From Imbricaverruca yamaguchii (Eukaryota > Arthropoda > Thecostraca > Neoverrucidae): a stretch of 64,000 bases of DNA. Shown here piece by piece: positions 51,967-64,000 of the stretch; positions within the stretch are counted from its first letter, which is position 1; each line of letters begins with the position of its first letter. A model generated the notes under the pieces. The model was given only the letters and a program-made list of their open reading frames with translations. It searched no databases and had not been told where the DNA came from. The translations under genes were made by a program, and so were the position numbers. Location of the stretch: assembly GCA_034440575.1 (NCBI GenBank), contig JAOTOL010001230.1, positions 174,501 to 238,500 on the forward strand, in the 5' to 3' direction.

Positions 51967-52046
51967 AGCTCTTGTAGCTAACAAAGTGCAGTATCAAACA
52001 TCACATCGTGGGTAGCCGTCAAAATGGTCCTATTGTGGTACAAAGT

Positions 52047-54860
52047 TCACATGCCATGTATCAGTGAGGAGTATATATTACGGAGAATGACACTAGCAGA
52101 TAAGAAGTCCATCAATCGTCCCGATTGGACAATGCTCGAGTTGCCGGAGAGAATATCGCTAAGGGAATCCACCTGGTCATTCCCAAAATGGCGCCTACGC
52201 TCATCAGTGTAATGAGGACACGATATTAAAACATGACGAACTGTTAGCGGTGCACAACATCTTGAGCACAGAGGATTGTTGCCACCGCACAGTAAGTAGC
52301 CACGCGTAGCATAGGTATGCCCCATGCGGAGACGGCATGATGTGACCTCACCTCTTCTTGTCGACGTTTGCGACAGGACGAGCCCCATGGTCGTAGATGT
52401 TGTTTCATGGTTCGTAGTTTGTTCGCCGGCGTCGCGCGCCACATAGCCTGCCACTTGTCTAGGAGGAAGGTGGACACCTCTCGGTAGTGCTCAGTGGCGG
52501 GGAGTGGCAGTGATCGAGAGCACGGTGCCTTTGCCGCTCGTTTCGCCGCAGCATCCGCCAACTCTTTACCGGAGATGTCAACGTGGCTTGAAAGCCAACA
52601 GAATAACTCGTCGTCCAAGGCGGTGCATATCGGTGAGACGGCTCACAATATCCCGCCGAAGGGGGTTTGATGGAGTTGAGACATAGTTCTGCACAGCTAC
52701 GCCGGCGACAGAAATGTATCGGGGTTGTCTTTTGTGTTGAAAAGCGGAATCCATTAATAACGCCCCACCTCTTGAGTTTCTTCACGGCTAATTGGAGACG
52801 TCTAGACATGGTAGATAGCCTGGCTGCGCTACACCAAATAGCGAAGTCGTCTACAAAGAGAGACCGACCAAGATGTGGTAGAAGGACATCGCTAATATCA
52901 TTTATCATTATGGCAAACAGTGCTACACTTAACACACTTCCCTGTAGCACGCCATTATACTGCATACATCTTCTGGATAGCTGGTGGCCAACGCGAACAC
53001 AGAAATGTCGGTGTGCAAGAAAAATGTGTATAAAAATCCCCATTGACCCCCGGATACCGCATTTATGTATCTTTGTAAGAATGGCTTGGCGCCAGGTCGT
53101 GTCATAAGCCGCTTCTATGTAAAAAAAAAAGACAGCGCCGACGTGTCGTTTCTGCTTAAATGCTACACGAACTACTGAATCTTGTGTTAAAATGTGGTCT
53201 TCAGAAGTCCGGTCTTCCCTAAAACCGCATTGTGCATCTCAGAAAGTCATGCATTTCTAAGAACCACGTCAGTCTGGTAGTCATCAATCGTTACATTAAC
53301 TTACATAAACACGAGGTGAGTGATATTGGGCGATAGTCGAGCGGTTCTAGTCCACTTTTGCCCGGCTTCAACAATGGTATCACTAAGGCTCCTCGCCAGG
53401 CTATTGGGAAGTCGCCTTGTTGCCACAGGTGGTTGAATATGCTTAACAGTATTTCGATCGCACATGGAGGGAGATACTTTATCATTTCGTTGTGAATTAA
53501 ATCCGGGCCTTCGCATACGCTTCTGAGCTTCGCTATGGCGGAAGTCAGTTCGGCCATTGTGAAAGGCTTGTTATACGAGATATTTTCGGTTGTGACAAAG
53601 TCAGGAGGGAACTTTTCACAGTGCAACTCGTGACGCAAGAATTGCGGATCCCAATTGCTGCCACGGCTACGCTCTGATATGGAGGAGGCAATTTCGTTGG
53701 CAACATCTACAGATTTGGTCACGTCCCTATTACCCATGCGTAAGGCGGGTAGGGGAACGGATGAATGCTGACCTGCAATACGTTTTATTCTGGACCATAC
53801 TTGTGCTGGCGGGGTATGCTTGTTTATTTGACCTACATATTATCGTCATGATACCTGTTTTGCTGATCTTATAATGCGACGTGCAAGATCCCTGGCTCTC
53901 CGGAAGGCAACCATATTTAGAGTGTTGCCATCTTTACTGAATTTACGATAAGCTCGCTTTCTTGCGCTCGCTTCTTGCTCTCTCCGTATTACTCCGTCCA
54001 CCATGGGACTGGGGTACGCCGTGGAGCCCCTGAGGTGCGCGGAATACATGCAGAGGCAGAATGTAGGAGCAGTGACATAAATTCTTCCATACTGTGTGGT
54101 TTATTATGCCCATCAGTAGAGCAAGCTGTTTCTATATGTGTTATGAAATCAGTCCAGTTGGCTTTGCGAAGATTCCATCGCCGCGGCCTTTGTCCAAGGA
54201 CCGGCCCTTCACGATATTACAGCCATATAGGGAAATGGTCGCTTCCCAGAGGGTCAGTATCAACCGACCAAGTAAACATTTGCACAAGCTGGGGACTACA
54301 TATACTCAGGTCTAACGCATAAGTCTGTCCAGACAGCATTGTGAAGTGCGTTCTGGTACCTGTGTTTAAAATATACAATGACTCTTCGTGTATAAATTGC
54401 TCCATCAGACGTCCACGCCCATTGACATCTTCGCATCCCCAAACGGTATGATGTGAATTAAAGTCACCTAAGAGTAAAATTGGTGCCGGGAGCTGAGAAC
54501 AAAGAAGTTTCACCTCAGTAGATGGAAATGAAGTCCCGGGAGGCAGGTAAATGCTGCATAATAAAATACACTTATGACCAAAGTGCACCCTGGCAGCGAC
54601 GGCTTGGAGGCGTGTGTTCATCCCTATTGGTTGCGAGGGAACACTATGGTGGATGCCCAATAGCACTCCACCATGGGAAATAGTGTCGGATGCTACTTCT
54701 TTTCGGTGGAGGGTGTAGCATTTCACCTGGATTGCGGTGTCCGGCGACAGCTTGGTCTCCTGAAGGCAAAACGCCACCGGACAGACCCTGCTCAGAACTG
54801 CCTGCAAGTCATGGGCACTACTTCTAAAACCCCTGCAGTTCCATTGTAAAACAGTCTGTA
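52047..54860 (-). pseudogene. LINE 2 ORF2 (endonuclease, partial RT, RNase H end)
   Basis: The endonuclease looks intact in motif: LQWNCRGF, CLQETKL, LLLGDFNSHHTVWGC and LGSDHFPIWL. The RT start shows KLRSVCEGPDLIHNEM, LLKPGKSGLEPLDYRPIS, then a frame break, YNGVLQGSVLSVALF and LFVDDFAIW. After RRLQLAVKKLKRWGVINGF the sequence jumps near 52680 to the end of RNase H (SSHVDISGKELADAAAKR). The C-terminal LRMGHTYATRGYLLCGG segment remains. Confidence 0.9.
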
Positions 54861-54879
54861 TAAAGGGCAATGTTAAAAG

Positions 54880-56701
54880 GGGGTTACGACATGTCAGTTC
54901 ATGGCGAACCAGCCGGGGTCCACGGGTTCGATGCTGTGCGCGCTCGCGCCCTCGGACTGACCCCGCCAGTCGGCGAGACTGACCAGGGCGAAGCATGCTT
55001 CCGGCCTGCCTGGGGAGGTGTAGGGGGTGGCCCCATCAGCCTCCCAGTCTCTGCGGTATGGAGAGAGCTGGCTTGGAGAGTTGGGGACGATGGGGGGCAA
55101 GCCCCGAGATCCTGTCTCCCTACATTTGGTGACGTATCCCTTGACCCAGCTCTGGATGTCCGGCCTGAAGCCCTCATGTCCGGCGCCCCTGGGCAGACCT
55201 CAATCGGTAGGCGTGGTCTACACGTTAAGGGTGCTACTACCGGCACCCGACCGGGGGCCACGCCCTTCTCTTCGGAAATGGTTGGTGGGGGAGGGGGAGT
55301 TGGGGTGGTTCGGGAGGGTGTAGGGATGAGTTGGACAGGTTTAGGGCTGGTGACGGCGGCGGGTATGGATTGGATCCTCGTCGGTTTGAAGCGACTCTGA
55401 GACGTTTGTGTCTCGAGGCTTGGTCCGGGAGAGCCCCTGGGCCCATCCCTAACGGGAATAGAGTGTTGGGCGGAGGGGAGGCAGGGAGGGGAGTGCTGGA
55501 GGTAGGGATTGGAGTGGTTGGGTAGGGGTTGGGTTTGGTTGTGGATGGACGGGCAGGTCTTTTTCCTCGCTGGACCTGGACCCACTCTCCTTGAGGAGTC
55601 GCTACAGGGTCCGTAACGGAGGACTCTCTCACCCCCGTCTGGGTAGAGGACACGGCTTTTTCTCCGATTGATGTATACTCAATACCAAAGGCTAGCATTA
55701 TGGCACTGAGCTGAGCTATAAGATGAGAGGCACTCATGTGCGTGTGTGACTGCATCGGCGACTGTTGGGTGATGTTGGAGTTCAGCTTCATCTTTGCTGC
55801 ACAGGATATTATCGGGTGTGCTGCCTCGTAGATAACACGCGCCTCACGGAATGTGATTTTTTAAAAACTTTATTGTAACTATTTCCTTTTATCTCAAGAA
55901 AATGGGGCAAGAACGATCATAGGTGGTATGGGGTGTTTAACCTGGGCCGCAGTTTGAACAGTGCGGACTATCCGCCTTACATTTATCTTGCACATGCTCT
56001 GCTGATCCACAGCGTCCACATGTCTCTCGATTCCGGCAGTGTTGTGACGTGTGACCAAAACGGGAGCATCGGAAATATCTCATGGGATGGAGTACAAATA
56101 CGCGGACCTTCACACGGACATATCTGACGAAAATAAAATCAGGAAGATCTGTCATGTGAAAAGTTAAAATGATGTTTGTTGGTTGGAATTCCTGTCCTTT
56201 CCTAATTGAAATTATACGGGCCTCTACTACTCCGTACTCTCTTAGGCCATCTACAATGTCAGCATCTGAAACATCTCGTAGGTCGTAACAGTTAATAACT
56301 CCTCTGGAGTAATTTTTGGTGCTGTGGGGCTGAATCTCGATACGTACAGTGACTGTTCGCCTCCTGGATTTATGTCGTTTAGTGGACGTTATTTCTGTTG
56401 CGTCCATTGCCCTCTTTGCATATTCAGCAGTTCCAAATTCAACTTCTAACCTTCCGTCTTTGAGTTTTTCGCACCTGAGCACCGATCCTAGCTTATCACA
56501 TGCTTCCTTCCTTTGGAACGGGGTAAGCAGTGCAAATTTCAAATTTTCCTCCAGTGATTTTACGATCAGAATACGTGGTACAGGCAGACCCACTTGGAGG
56601 TCGGGGCCTCTATGCACTCCACGCATTGTCCTGGCAGGCCGGGTTGTCTGTCCCCTACTGGAGGGGGCAGGTGGGTTGTTTTTTATGTTGGAATTTGCCA
56701 T
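54880..56701 (-). pseudogene. LINE 2 ORF1 (gag-like, zinc knuckle)
   Basis: An uninterrupted frame from ATG at 56701 to 55937 encodes a basic N-terminus, KSLEENLKFALLTPF, RGVINCYDLRDVSDADIVDG and a Cys/His region: FRCSRFGHTSQHC, CGRCGSAEHVQDKC, CSNCG. The first Cys of the first knuckle is Tyr. Downstream (55800-54900) the frame shifts into Pro/Ser/Thr-rich sequence. The function expected from I-element relatives is RNA binding and particle assembly. Confidence 0.85.
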
Positions 56702-57357
56702 GAAGTGTTTCTTAGTTTCCGCTCCCCGGGCGCCCCACCGCCTAGGGCCCTATTGAGGGGACGCCTGGGTCCCGCGCACGGGAGGTCGCCAAGCGCCCGA
56801 GGAGCTATACGGGGCAGACGGCGCCTTCGCCCGGCCGGGAGAGAGATACTCACCACCCCGACCGGGATCCAGCACCCCTTGACCCCAGCTGGCCGGGCCG
56901 ACAGGCACTGGGAAACCCAGGCCCCCAGCCCGGGGCGACCTTCCACTTGACCCGCGTGAGGCCCCACGGGCCCGCCCGCCCCTCCGGGATATCGGGACCA
57001 AAGAGACGTGTTGGTCCCCCGTCACAACTAGCACCGTGCGACGGGGGACCTCAGCCTCTAGGACTCCGTCAACCCCGGGGGGCGGGCTGAGGGGGCGCGG
57101 CTACCCCGATAAAACTGAGCTGGTGGGCAGGACCGGGGAAATTGTCCTGCCTGCTCATAGTAGGGATAGTTGGTGTTGCAGGGCCAGGTAAGGAACATGG
57201 ACGTTTGGATGAGATGGCCATTGGAATGGGAGCGTATGGTTGGAAGAATGAGTGAGGCACTCTTGGTCTCACCCCTCGCCGGTATGATGGTCGCCGAGTC
57301 CGTGGGGCACTCAATCCCCCCACCACGTAAAGGTGGTGCCTCGTCGGGGGGAGGCAT

Positions 57358-58465
57358 CCTATGAAGTAAAAATGCACACCCTTCGAAAGAAAGGCGCCCC
57401 TTCGGAAAGGGTCGAGTGCATCACGCCCCCTCGAGTTTTGCAGCCAGAGGCTCCAGGTGCTTTCGCGGTGGCGCCGCTCCAAAGAAATGGCGCCCCTCCA
57501 GACAAGTGCCCCAGTGATAAACTATTCGTGAAATAGGGTGGAATGTACCACTTTCTGAGCACTCAAATGACATCCTTCTACAAGAAGTATCGGCAGCCTG
57601 CTCCTTGATGCATGCTTATAAAGTATTCGTGTTTCCTTCCTCACGTTATCTCGCTTATAAATAGCATATGCCATGCTCCTGATAAGGAATGGTAATACAA
57701 GAACATTTCACAGTGCAATTTCAGGTAAACCTAACCTAACCTGACCTATAATGTGATATGGCATATAATACCAACTTATGGCATAGGAATTATTCTTCCT
57801 ACTCCGAACATAATTCTTCCTAAAGATATGAATCCAAATCAAATGACAAAAGTACACTCATAAGTACCGAAACCATTCGCTCAAATTTGAGTCTGAATGA
57901 CATCAAAGTAATTTTATAGGACACTAATTTGACAGTAAATTTCGGCATCCCACTGTGCTCGTTTTGACATCTCACACCTAACGAAAAGCTATTATTTTAA
58001 CCTTGAAGCGCCCCCATGACAATTCCTGGATCTACCTCTAAGTACAATATTGCCCTCTCGCGGTTATGGACTCTGGCTAGTTATAAAATTGTGCGCATTC
58101 ACGTATGGCTTCTCTCGCAAATTCGAGAACCTCCATTGAACCACTAAGAGGAAAGCGGACAACTTGAGAAAAAAATTACAATTGTATATGTCCTGAACAG
58201 CAATGTGGCAGTGCAAATTAAAAACCGGTGATGAGAGCACCATCCGAGCAGGTTATGACGGATTTCTTGGGAGAGTCCCTAGTCATATAGGATACGAGTG
58301 CTTGGTATCACAACGGCTGCAAACAAAAGCAGATTTGACCCTCCTATTCCTATTCCACTCAATCATTGTAAACACGCCGGACCTTCGACAGCCTTGAAAT
58401 TGTTTGGATATCTCAACATTCTGATGCCGTACGGTAAGCCCCGAGGGATGCCCCCGGGCTATCCT
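57358..58465. other. No gene seen
   Basis: A C/G-rich 170-base piece at 57358-57530, then AT-rich DNA. The segment near 57500-57570 is an inverted relative of 26590-26660. A short CCTAACCTAACCTGACC run lies near 57730. Confidence 0.45.
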
Positions 58466-58469
58466 TTGA

Positions 58470-60355
58470 CACTAAGCATGGGTAGCTTTAGGAGAAACGG
58501 AGAAACGTGGAGCAACCGAAGAAATGTGTTCGACCTTTGACTTTGAACAGTAATGTGATTTCCGAACAGTTTGCTAGAGTACGACACGGCACGTGGAATG
58601 ACTCCACTTTTTGAAGATTGAAGACATAGCGACGAGGCGCGAGGATTTCGAACAATTTAAGCTAACCTTCGGTCGTGTCGTTTGACATTGACATGTCCCG
58701 GTTTGAAATGTCACTTGAGGTTACCACAAGCTATTGCTTGGTATCAGATGTGGGTAGGTTAGGGCGAAGAATAAATGCGGGACGACCAAAGAAATCGGTT
58801 CCACCTTTGACCTTAGAAATTAGTTATGTTTGCGAACATTATAATACACCATAAGTCACGTCGAGTGACACCCAATTGGTGAAAATTTAACCCATAGTGA
58901 CAAGTCTCGAGGCTTCGAAAAATGTAAACTAAACTTTGACCTTTAGGTTTGACCTTAACGTATCCCGGTTTCAAAATGCTACTCGGAGGTTCATCATAGG
59001 CTGCTGCTTGATGTTGGATCTGAGTAGTCTTGGGCAAAACCCACAAAAAAGGTGAGACGATCGAAGAAATCAGCCTGAATTTTCATCCGTCGATATTATT
59101 TCGAAATATCAATTTTCTGATATTGCACAACAAAACAACACGAATGACATAGCACGAATAACATCAATTATCTGCAAATTTAAGCCATAGCGATGAAACG
59201 CGAGGACATCGAAGAACGCAGTCAAACCTTTGACCATAACATGTCCCTGCTTGAAATGCTACTCGAGTGCTTACCACTGATTATTGCTTGATATTAGATT
59301 TGGATAGGTTTGAGAGAAAACGAAAAAATAGTTAACCGATTGATCAGGTTGGCTTGTCCTTTAAAAAATCGATTGCTCAGCTTTCTGATATAGAATAACA
59401 AGCCACGTCGAATGACACTCAGTTGATGGACATTGAAGCGATCATAGCCGAATCTCGCGTTCGGCCGACATCGCTTCAATATCGCCATCTAATAGATGAA
59501 GCTTGACCTTGACCTTTGACCTATAAGTTTGACCTTGATATGTACCGATTTCAAATGTTGTACGATGGTTCACCACAGTCTACTGCTTGATACCAGACTT
59601 GGGTGGGTTTTGATGAAAACGAAAAAATGGGAAATGACTGAAGAAACCGGTTTGCGTTAAACCTTGACCGTTAAAGTGGTAATGTGAGACCCATAGCTCC
59701 TTATAGCGTGTTCAGCACGGCAGAAGCACTTGCGGTAATTGGTTCAAATGATCACAAACCCGTGGTTGAATGCCGATGCCAATACAAATACGCCTCTGGC
59801 GAACTCGTTGCTGAATACGAATACGAATACGACGTTAACCTGACGTACGTGCTTAAGGCTGCCCATGACTTCCCTCGATAGTCTTGGAGATACCAAAGGA
59901 CCCCCAGAGTCGCATATGTTCAAGATATATCAATATATGAGCAGGGAAATGCAACCTGAAACGCATAAAGCCTTGCAATAATGCAAACTTGCTTCCTAGC
60001 AGAGTACAATTTTTCACCTAAACGGAAAAAGAATATGGTCAAGGTTCATATTATTCAAGAGTGGGCTTTAAGCAGGAATTTCCAACGTTTGCTAATATAC
60101 CATTCGGATATTGTGTGACGACAGATAGCCTGTGGAGCCCCTTGATTGGCTAGACCGGTTTTTAGTATTTTTGGTAATTCCCTTGCATATATATTTTAAG
60201 TATGTAAATGATTAACTAGAATTTTGCGGCTGTTCCCTTGCAGTCTCTGGCGATTCTCTGGAGGCTTTGGAGGGACACGGACAAAATTGAGGGGGCAAAT
60301 CGACACTTTTCATAAATTGGGTGACATGTTCCCCCACCCCACCCCCAATGGTTAC
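58470..60355 (+). repeat. Dispersed repeat R, copy 3 (longest)
   Basis: Diverged direct copy of 1-1675 with at least one more internal subrepeat at its left side. It includes the block with GATGCCAATACAAATACG and (GAATAC)n near 59780-59835 and ends near CAATGGTTACACCATG. No target-site duplication was identified. Confidence 0.8.
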
Positions 60356-60404
60356 ACCATGCATAGAAGTACCCTGGCTTGTATTCTCCGGTTATTTTCT
60401 ACAA

Positions 60405-60710
60405 GGTGTTGTTCTCAGTAGGTTTGTTTGCGGAAAGCATCATGTCATTTACTTGTCGCTTTAGTTGATTTACGGTTTTTTTTAAAATAACTGTGCTTGG
60501 TCGCCAAAAAATCGTCTGAGCTTTGTATTGGTAGTCGTTCTGGTGGAGTATGCCAAACGATTGCCTTTTGTCTGTTTTTCTGATGTCTGGATTGTTTCGT
60601 AACTCTTGTACTGCTATCCGTGGATGTGGGTGTAGAGTTGGTTTTTGTCGCTGGCTTCGGTTCTTGGTACTTTCAGATTTCAGTTGATCTTGTACATTTG
60701 GGCTCACATC
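60405..60710 (-). pseudogene. Penelope-like element N-terminal fragment (tentative)
   Basis: A minus frame encodes HPRIAVQELRNNPDI, a DK pair and ILHQNDYQYKAQTI, resembling the region just before the RT domain of Penelope-like elements. It is short and degenerate, with no catalytic motif. Confidence 0.5.
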
Positions 60711-61119
60711 TATTTTACCTTCATATTGCAGGCAGCAAATGTATTGATAAAGGAGTTTGTATTTTGCTTTTTTATGTCGTTTGGAGAATAATGGTGATAT
60801 GGTGAAATGAATGCCGAAGTTGGTTCTTGCTGGCTATCGGAGATTTAGTACCAACTCAAACACCAATTATAAAAGGGATAGCCCCCCAGCGACAGTCTTC
60901 CAGTGCAATCACAGAAGCATAAATGTTCTGTACTTCCGGCGCCCGCTAACATAATACATGCAAATTGTCAGCCTAAACATAAATGTCAAGTTTGAATGTT
61001 TAACAAGCGACCTTCCTCCACACAATGCACTGTCCTTGGTTCGGATGAAATGTTGAAAAAAATACAGAGATGACCTATGTGTTAATTGGGGGACATGTCA
61101 GAACATATAATGCCCAAAA

Positions 61120-61515
61120 TCGGTAATGCTTCACGAGCCATCATACTCAAAACGCATAGTGCTTCAGAGCATCTAAATCGTCGTCTTCGGAAAATGTTCA
61201 GCACCTATGATACTCAAAACCTGTAATGTCTTAAACCATATCATACTTGAAACATATAGTTGTTCAGAATATATAATATCAAAATATTGCAATGCTTCAA
61301 AGCCGTCCTGTGGGAATGTTCAAAACATAACATACATCAAAACATATAATGCTTCGAAACATATAATGCTCAATTCCTATAATGCTTCGCTTCGACTAAT
61401 ATTCAGAAAGTATAACTTTCGAAACGCATAATGCTTCAAAACCGCTAAAACTTGAAGCCTATAATGCACAGGATCTATAATGCTCAGAGTCTATGATGCC
61501 CAAAACATATAATAG
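61120..61515 (+). repeat. AT-rich tandem repeat, about 20-bp core
   Basis: Diverged units around AACATATAATGCTTC and CTATAATGCTCA. No protein-coding sense. Confidence 0.75.
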
Positions 61516-62761
61516 CAGCTGACGACTGGATACCATAACCGGCGATACGATTCACTTCACCTCTCCACCGTAGTCTGCCAATGGGAGACACCGCGCGAAA
61601 GCTCCCAGGCGCATTCGTCAGAGCGGTGACACATGCGAGTAGTACGTGGATTGCTCGCTACATTGGCTGCGTTCATGCATTTGACTTGCAAAGAGCGGTG
61701 GATTGGTGTGGATGCTCTTGAATTCAACAATTTGTTGTCGGTGATTTAACTAAGTCGTTGATTTTTGCGGGTGGGTAATTTCAATGTCTAGGCACCCTAG
61801 GGGCGGATCGAGCTTTTATAGGAGCAGGGCTGATTATTCTGCCTTGACCGCGGCCTGGCTGAAGGAGAAGAGACCTGGCGCCGTGGTGCTCCCTTGCGTG
61901 GAATGGATATGCTTACACTGAAGACCAATGACGTACCTATAGTTTGTGTCTGGCGCGGGACGGATTTTAAGAATGCCCAGGTTTGTCCAGAAACTCATAC
62001 AACGCTTCAGTGGCATAATCAGGCAGTCGCGCAGCCAAGAGTTTCTTGAGGGAGAATTGATTTAACAAAATATCATGAAGCAGACCGCTTTAAAAACTAA
62101 CAAAATACATACGACACCTCTGTTCAGGGTTGCTGTTTCATGTGCCCATGTCTCTGTGGAATGTCTATGTCATCTGGAAAGAGCAAGTTTAGCTGAAAGT
62201 TTCTTCTAACGACTGAGAAATAAGCAAGGTGTCTGATGATCGGATAGGACTGCGATGATCTTTGGATTTGCAAGTGTCCTTGACGGGAGAACAAGACCAC
62301 CAAGAGCAAAAGTAAACTAGTAAGAGTCCACCTCAGATCTAAAATGTCCACGAGATAAGAGCACGGGCTGACCCGGGAAGCATTCGAAAAGCACCTAACA
62401 GTTTAGAAAGACGTCTTTCATCTCGGCAGAGGAGCATATATAGCCGATAATGTTCCGCATATTACGAATACCGGTGCCCGAATGGCCCAGGAGGGTGCCT
62501 ACATTCTCCAGGAACACAGCTCTCCGGAATAGCACCTGTATTAGCGAGATAGGCATCTGGCCTCAAGGACGGGTACCTTTGTCTTCAAGCTGCCTTACTG
62601 TTTTACTGATTTTCCTCGGCATTACTGCTAAAATTAACTCATGGTTTATCTTGTTTGCAGCATCTGAAGTCAAACCTACAGTAATTTCACCCGGATAACC
62701 TTGCCCAGTGGTGGATCCAGCGGAATTTATGTTGATATGCTAGTCTTGTCAGTGACATATC

Positions 62762-62892
62762 AGAATGTCCACAGCTCGTAGTGTCCACAGCTCACAATGC
62801 CCGCATGTTCATAACTTCCACAGATCACAATGTCCACAGTCCATAATGTCCACAGCTCGCACTGTCCACAGGTCACAATGTCCACACCGTTT
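62762..62892 (+). repeat. Short tandem repeat, about 18-20-bp unit
   Basis: Units of TGTCCACAGNTCACAA and relatives, about seven copies. Confidence 0.8.
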
Positions 62893-62899
62893 CGGCGAA

Positions 62900-64000
62900 A
62901 ATATGCTACGTGAAATCACTTTCAACCTTATCGTACTGGCGTGGCAAAGCGGTAAATTTAGGAACCTCTAGTTCAACTCTAGTCAACAGATGGCAGGTCG
63001 ATGAGTTCGTCCAAAATGCAGCATGCCGAGGAATTCCTACCAGATACGTGTCCTGTGATCCAAGTTGGATATTTTTGTAACTTTGGTTTTGAGCCTGACG
63101 TGTTCAGTCATTATCGATGGATCATAGATCGACTGACTATTGTGAATAACTTCTTAAATAAAATTTGTTCGAGAGTAGATAGTGTACCCATTGGTAGCTT
63201 TCCGATTCTCATTCATATTGGTGGGACGCTCAAGAGGTCGACCCGCTAACTTTTTTGTTTCTAAACCGAATGGCATGAAATCTGGTGGGCATCATTGACG
63301 GCTGGGGACCTGTTTACGTCGAAAGATTCAAGATAACATATCTTATAAAATTTAAGTTACAAAATGGTTATTACGAACATCTACGGGAATACACAAGCGT
63401 TTACGGGCAATTACGCATGTGTCAGGGCCATTGCCAAAGTGTGCTGCACCTCTGAAAGTATGCGGTCCTTTATGTACGTCCACGGGCCCTAACGAACGTC
63501 TAAACCAATGCAACTATATGTTAGCAAAAAGTGAGTGAACAAACACAGTAAAGTGCATAATTAACTAAATGCTTCGTAGACAGCCCCATTCCTATAGCTC
63601 TAATATATAGTTTTTCGAAGACAAATCTATCAATATCTCTCTTCGGTGTACCAAAATCACGATCACAACTGCAGAATAACAAACACATGGGTAAGCATGT
63701 CATGCGCGATTACTGCACAAATCTTCGTGCGCCTTTGGAACGGACAAAACTAATCTTCCGATGCAGTAATATTAGTGAGTAATATTTTAACAGCGGTTCC
63801 TCTTCCGACGCGACAAGCACACAAAATTGACAAAAGTTTAAATACGCCTTTAGATCGGTGAAATGTACGAAGCCTCTGGATAACTAATATCACGCTGCTG
63901 GGAAATTAAGCCTGGATTAGCGGTCAGGCAGTTCGAACAGAAAGGCGAAGGGATTTACCATTAACGTAGGTATTAGGTAGATTCGGCTAGATTAGAAAAG
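62900..64000. other. No gene seen
   Basis: Unremarkable sequence; short open frames only. LMBRD1 exon 1 was looked for on the minus strand from 48 kb to here and not recognised. Confidence 0.4.

Larger units (their letters stand above)
52030..57357 (-). mobile_element. I-group LINE with RNase H, copy 2 (internally deleted)
   Basis: Same family and orientation as the LINE at 32.8-39.0 kb. From 57357 down: GC-rich 5' region, ORF1 with an intact 254-codon start, a proline-rich linker, endonuclease, RT and the end of RNase H. It is about 0.8 kb shorter because the RT thumb and first part of RNase H are missing. It lies upstream of LMBRD1 exon 2, in intron 1 if the first exon is further right. 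Confidence 0.92.

Noticed and set aside
54870..55791. Several overlapping Pro/Gly-rich frames on both strands
   Set aside because: They fall in the GC-rich ORF1-ORF2 linker of LINE 2; at most they are fragments of its ORF1 tail.
62124..62351. Possible small secreted protein or LMBRD1 exon 1 (hydrophobic SLLLLLVVLF near its start)
   Set aside because: No ATG start, no suitable phase-0 donor, and no similarity to the LMBRD1 N-terminus.

Overview
This is a eukaryotic, metazoan window. It has spliced genes with GT-AG introns, a ciliary/flagellar gene, a lysosomal membrane gene and a heavy load of animal-type transposable elements: RNase H-bearing I-group LINEs, Penelope-like fragments, a Ty3/Gypsy integrase scrap and an hAT-like DNA transposon. 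An arthropod or another invertebrate fits best, but nothing here fixes the species.

There are two recognisable host genes, both on the minus strand and in tandem. The upstream one is LMBRD1, the lysosomal cobalamin-export protein. Ten coding exons run from 47976 down to a stop codon at 11524, with consistent splice phases. They encode 517 residues and lack only a short first coding exon of about 20-25 residues, which I could not find. The downstream one is CFAP61, a cilia and flagella protein of the calmodulin- and spoke-associated complex. Its first three coding exons (8238 down to 3324, about 1041 residues) are present, and the rest runs off the left edge or was not found. The two genes are 3.3 kb apart.

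Layout from left to right: 1-1675, dispersed repeat R; 2.05-2.83 kb, minisatellite; 3.3-8.24 kb, CFAP61 with a minisatellite in its first intron; 8.3-10.4 kb, spacer with a large CA/CG simple repeat; 10.5-11.0 kb, Gypsy integrase fragment; 11.0-48 kb, LMBRD1, whose introns hold minisatellites, an A/T block, TIR family T, an hAT-like transposon (27298-31106) and a full-length but broken LINE (32.8-39.0 kb); 48-52 kb, a tRNA-like SINE head and a Penelope fragment; 52.0-57.4 kb, a second LINE of the same family; 58.5-60.4 kb, another copy of repeat R; 60.4-64 kb, a Penelope fragment, small repeats and otherwise featureless sequence.

Two patterns stand out. (1) A very small stem-loop sequence of about 43-61 bp occurs at least eleven times. 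Five copies have exact 13-15 bp target-site duplications, a variable 4-bp repeat tail and sometimes 5' truncation, so it behaves like an ultra-short LINE-mobilised retroposon. (2) Several LMBRD1 minisatellites are built from the splice junctions themselves. Their units carry a copy of the 3' or 5' splice site plus the adjoining exon bases, giving long arrays of decoy splice sites beside exons 4, 6, 9 and 10.
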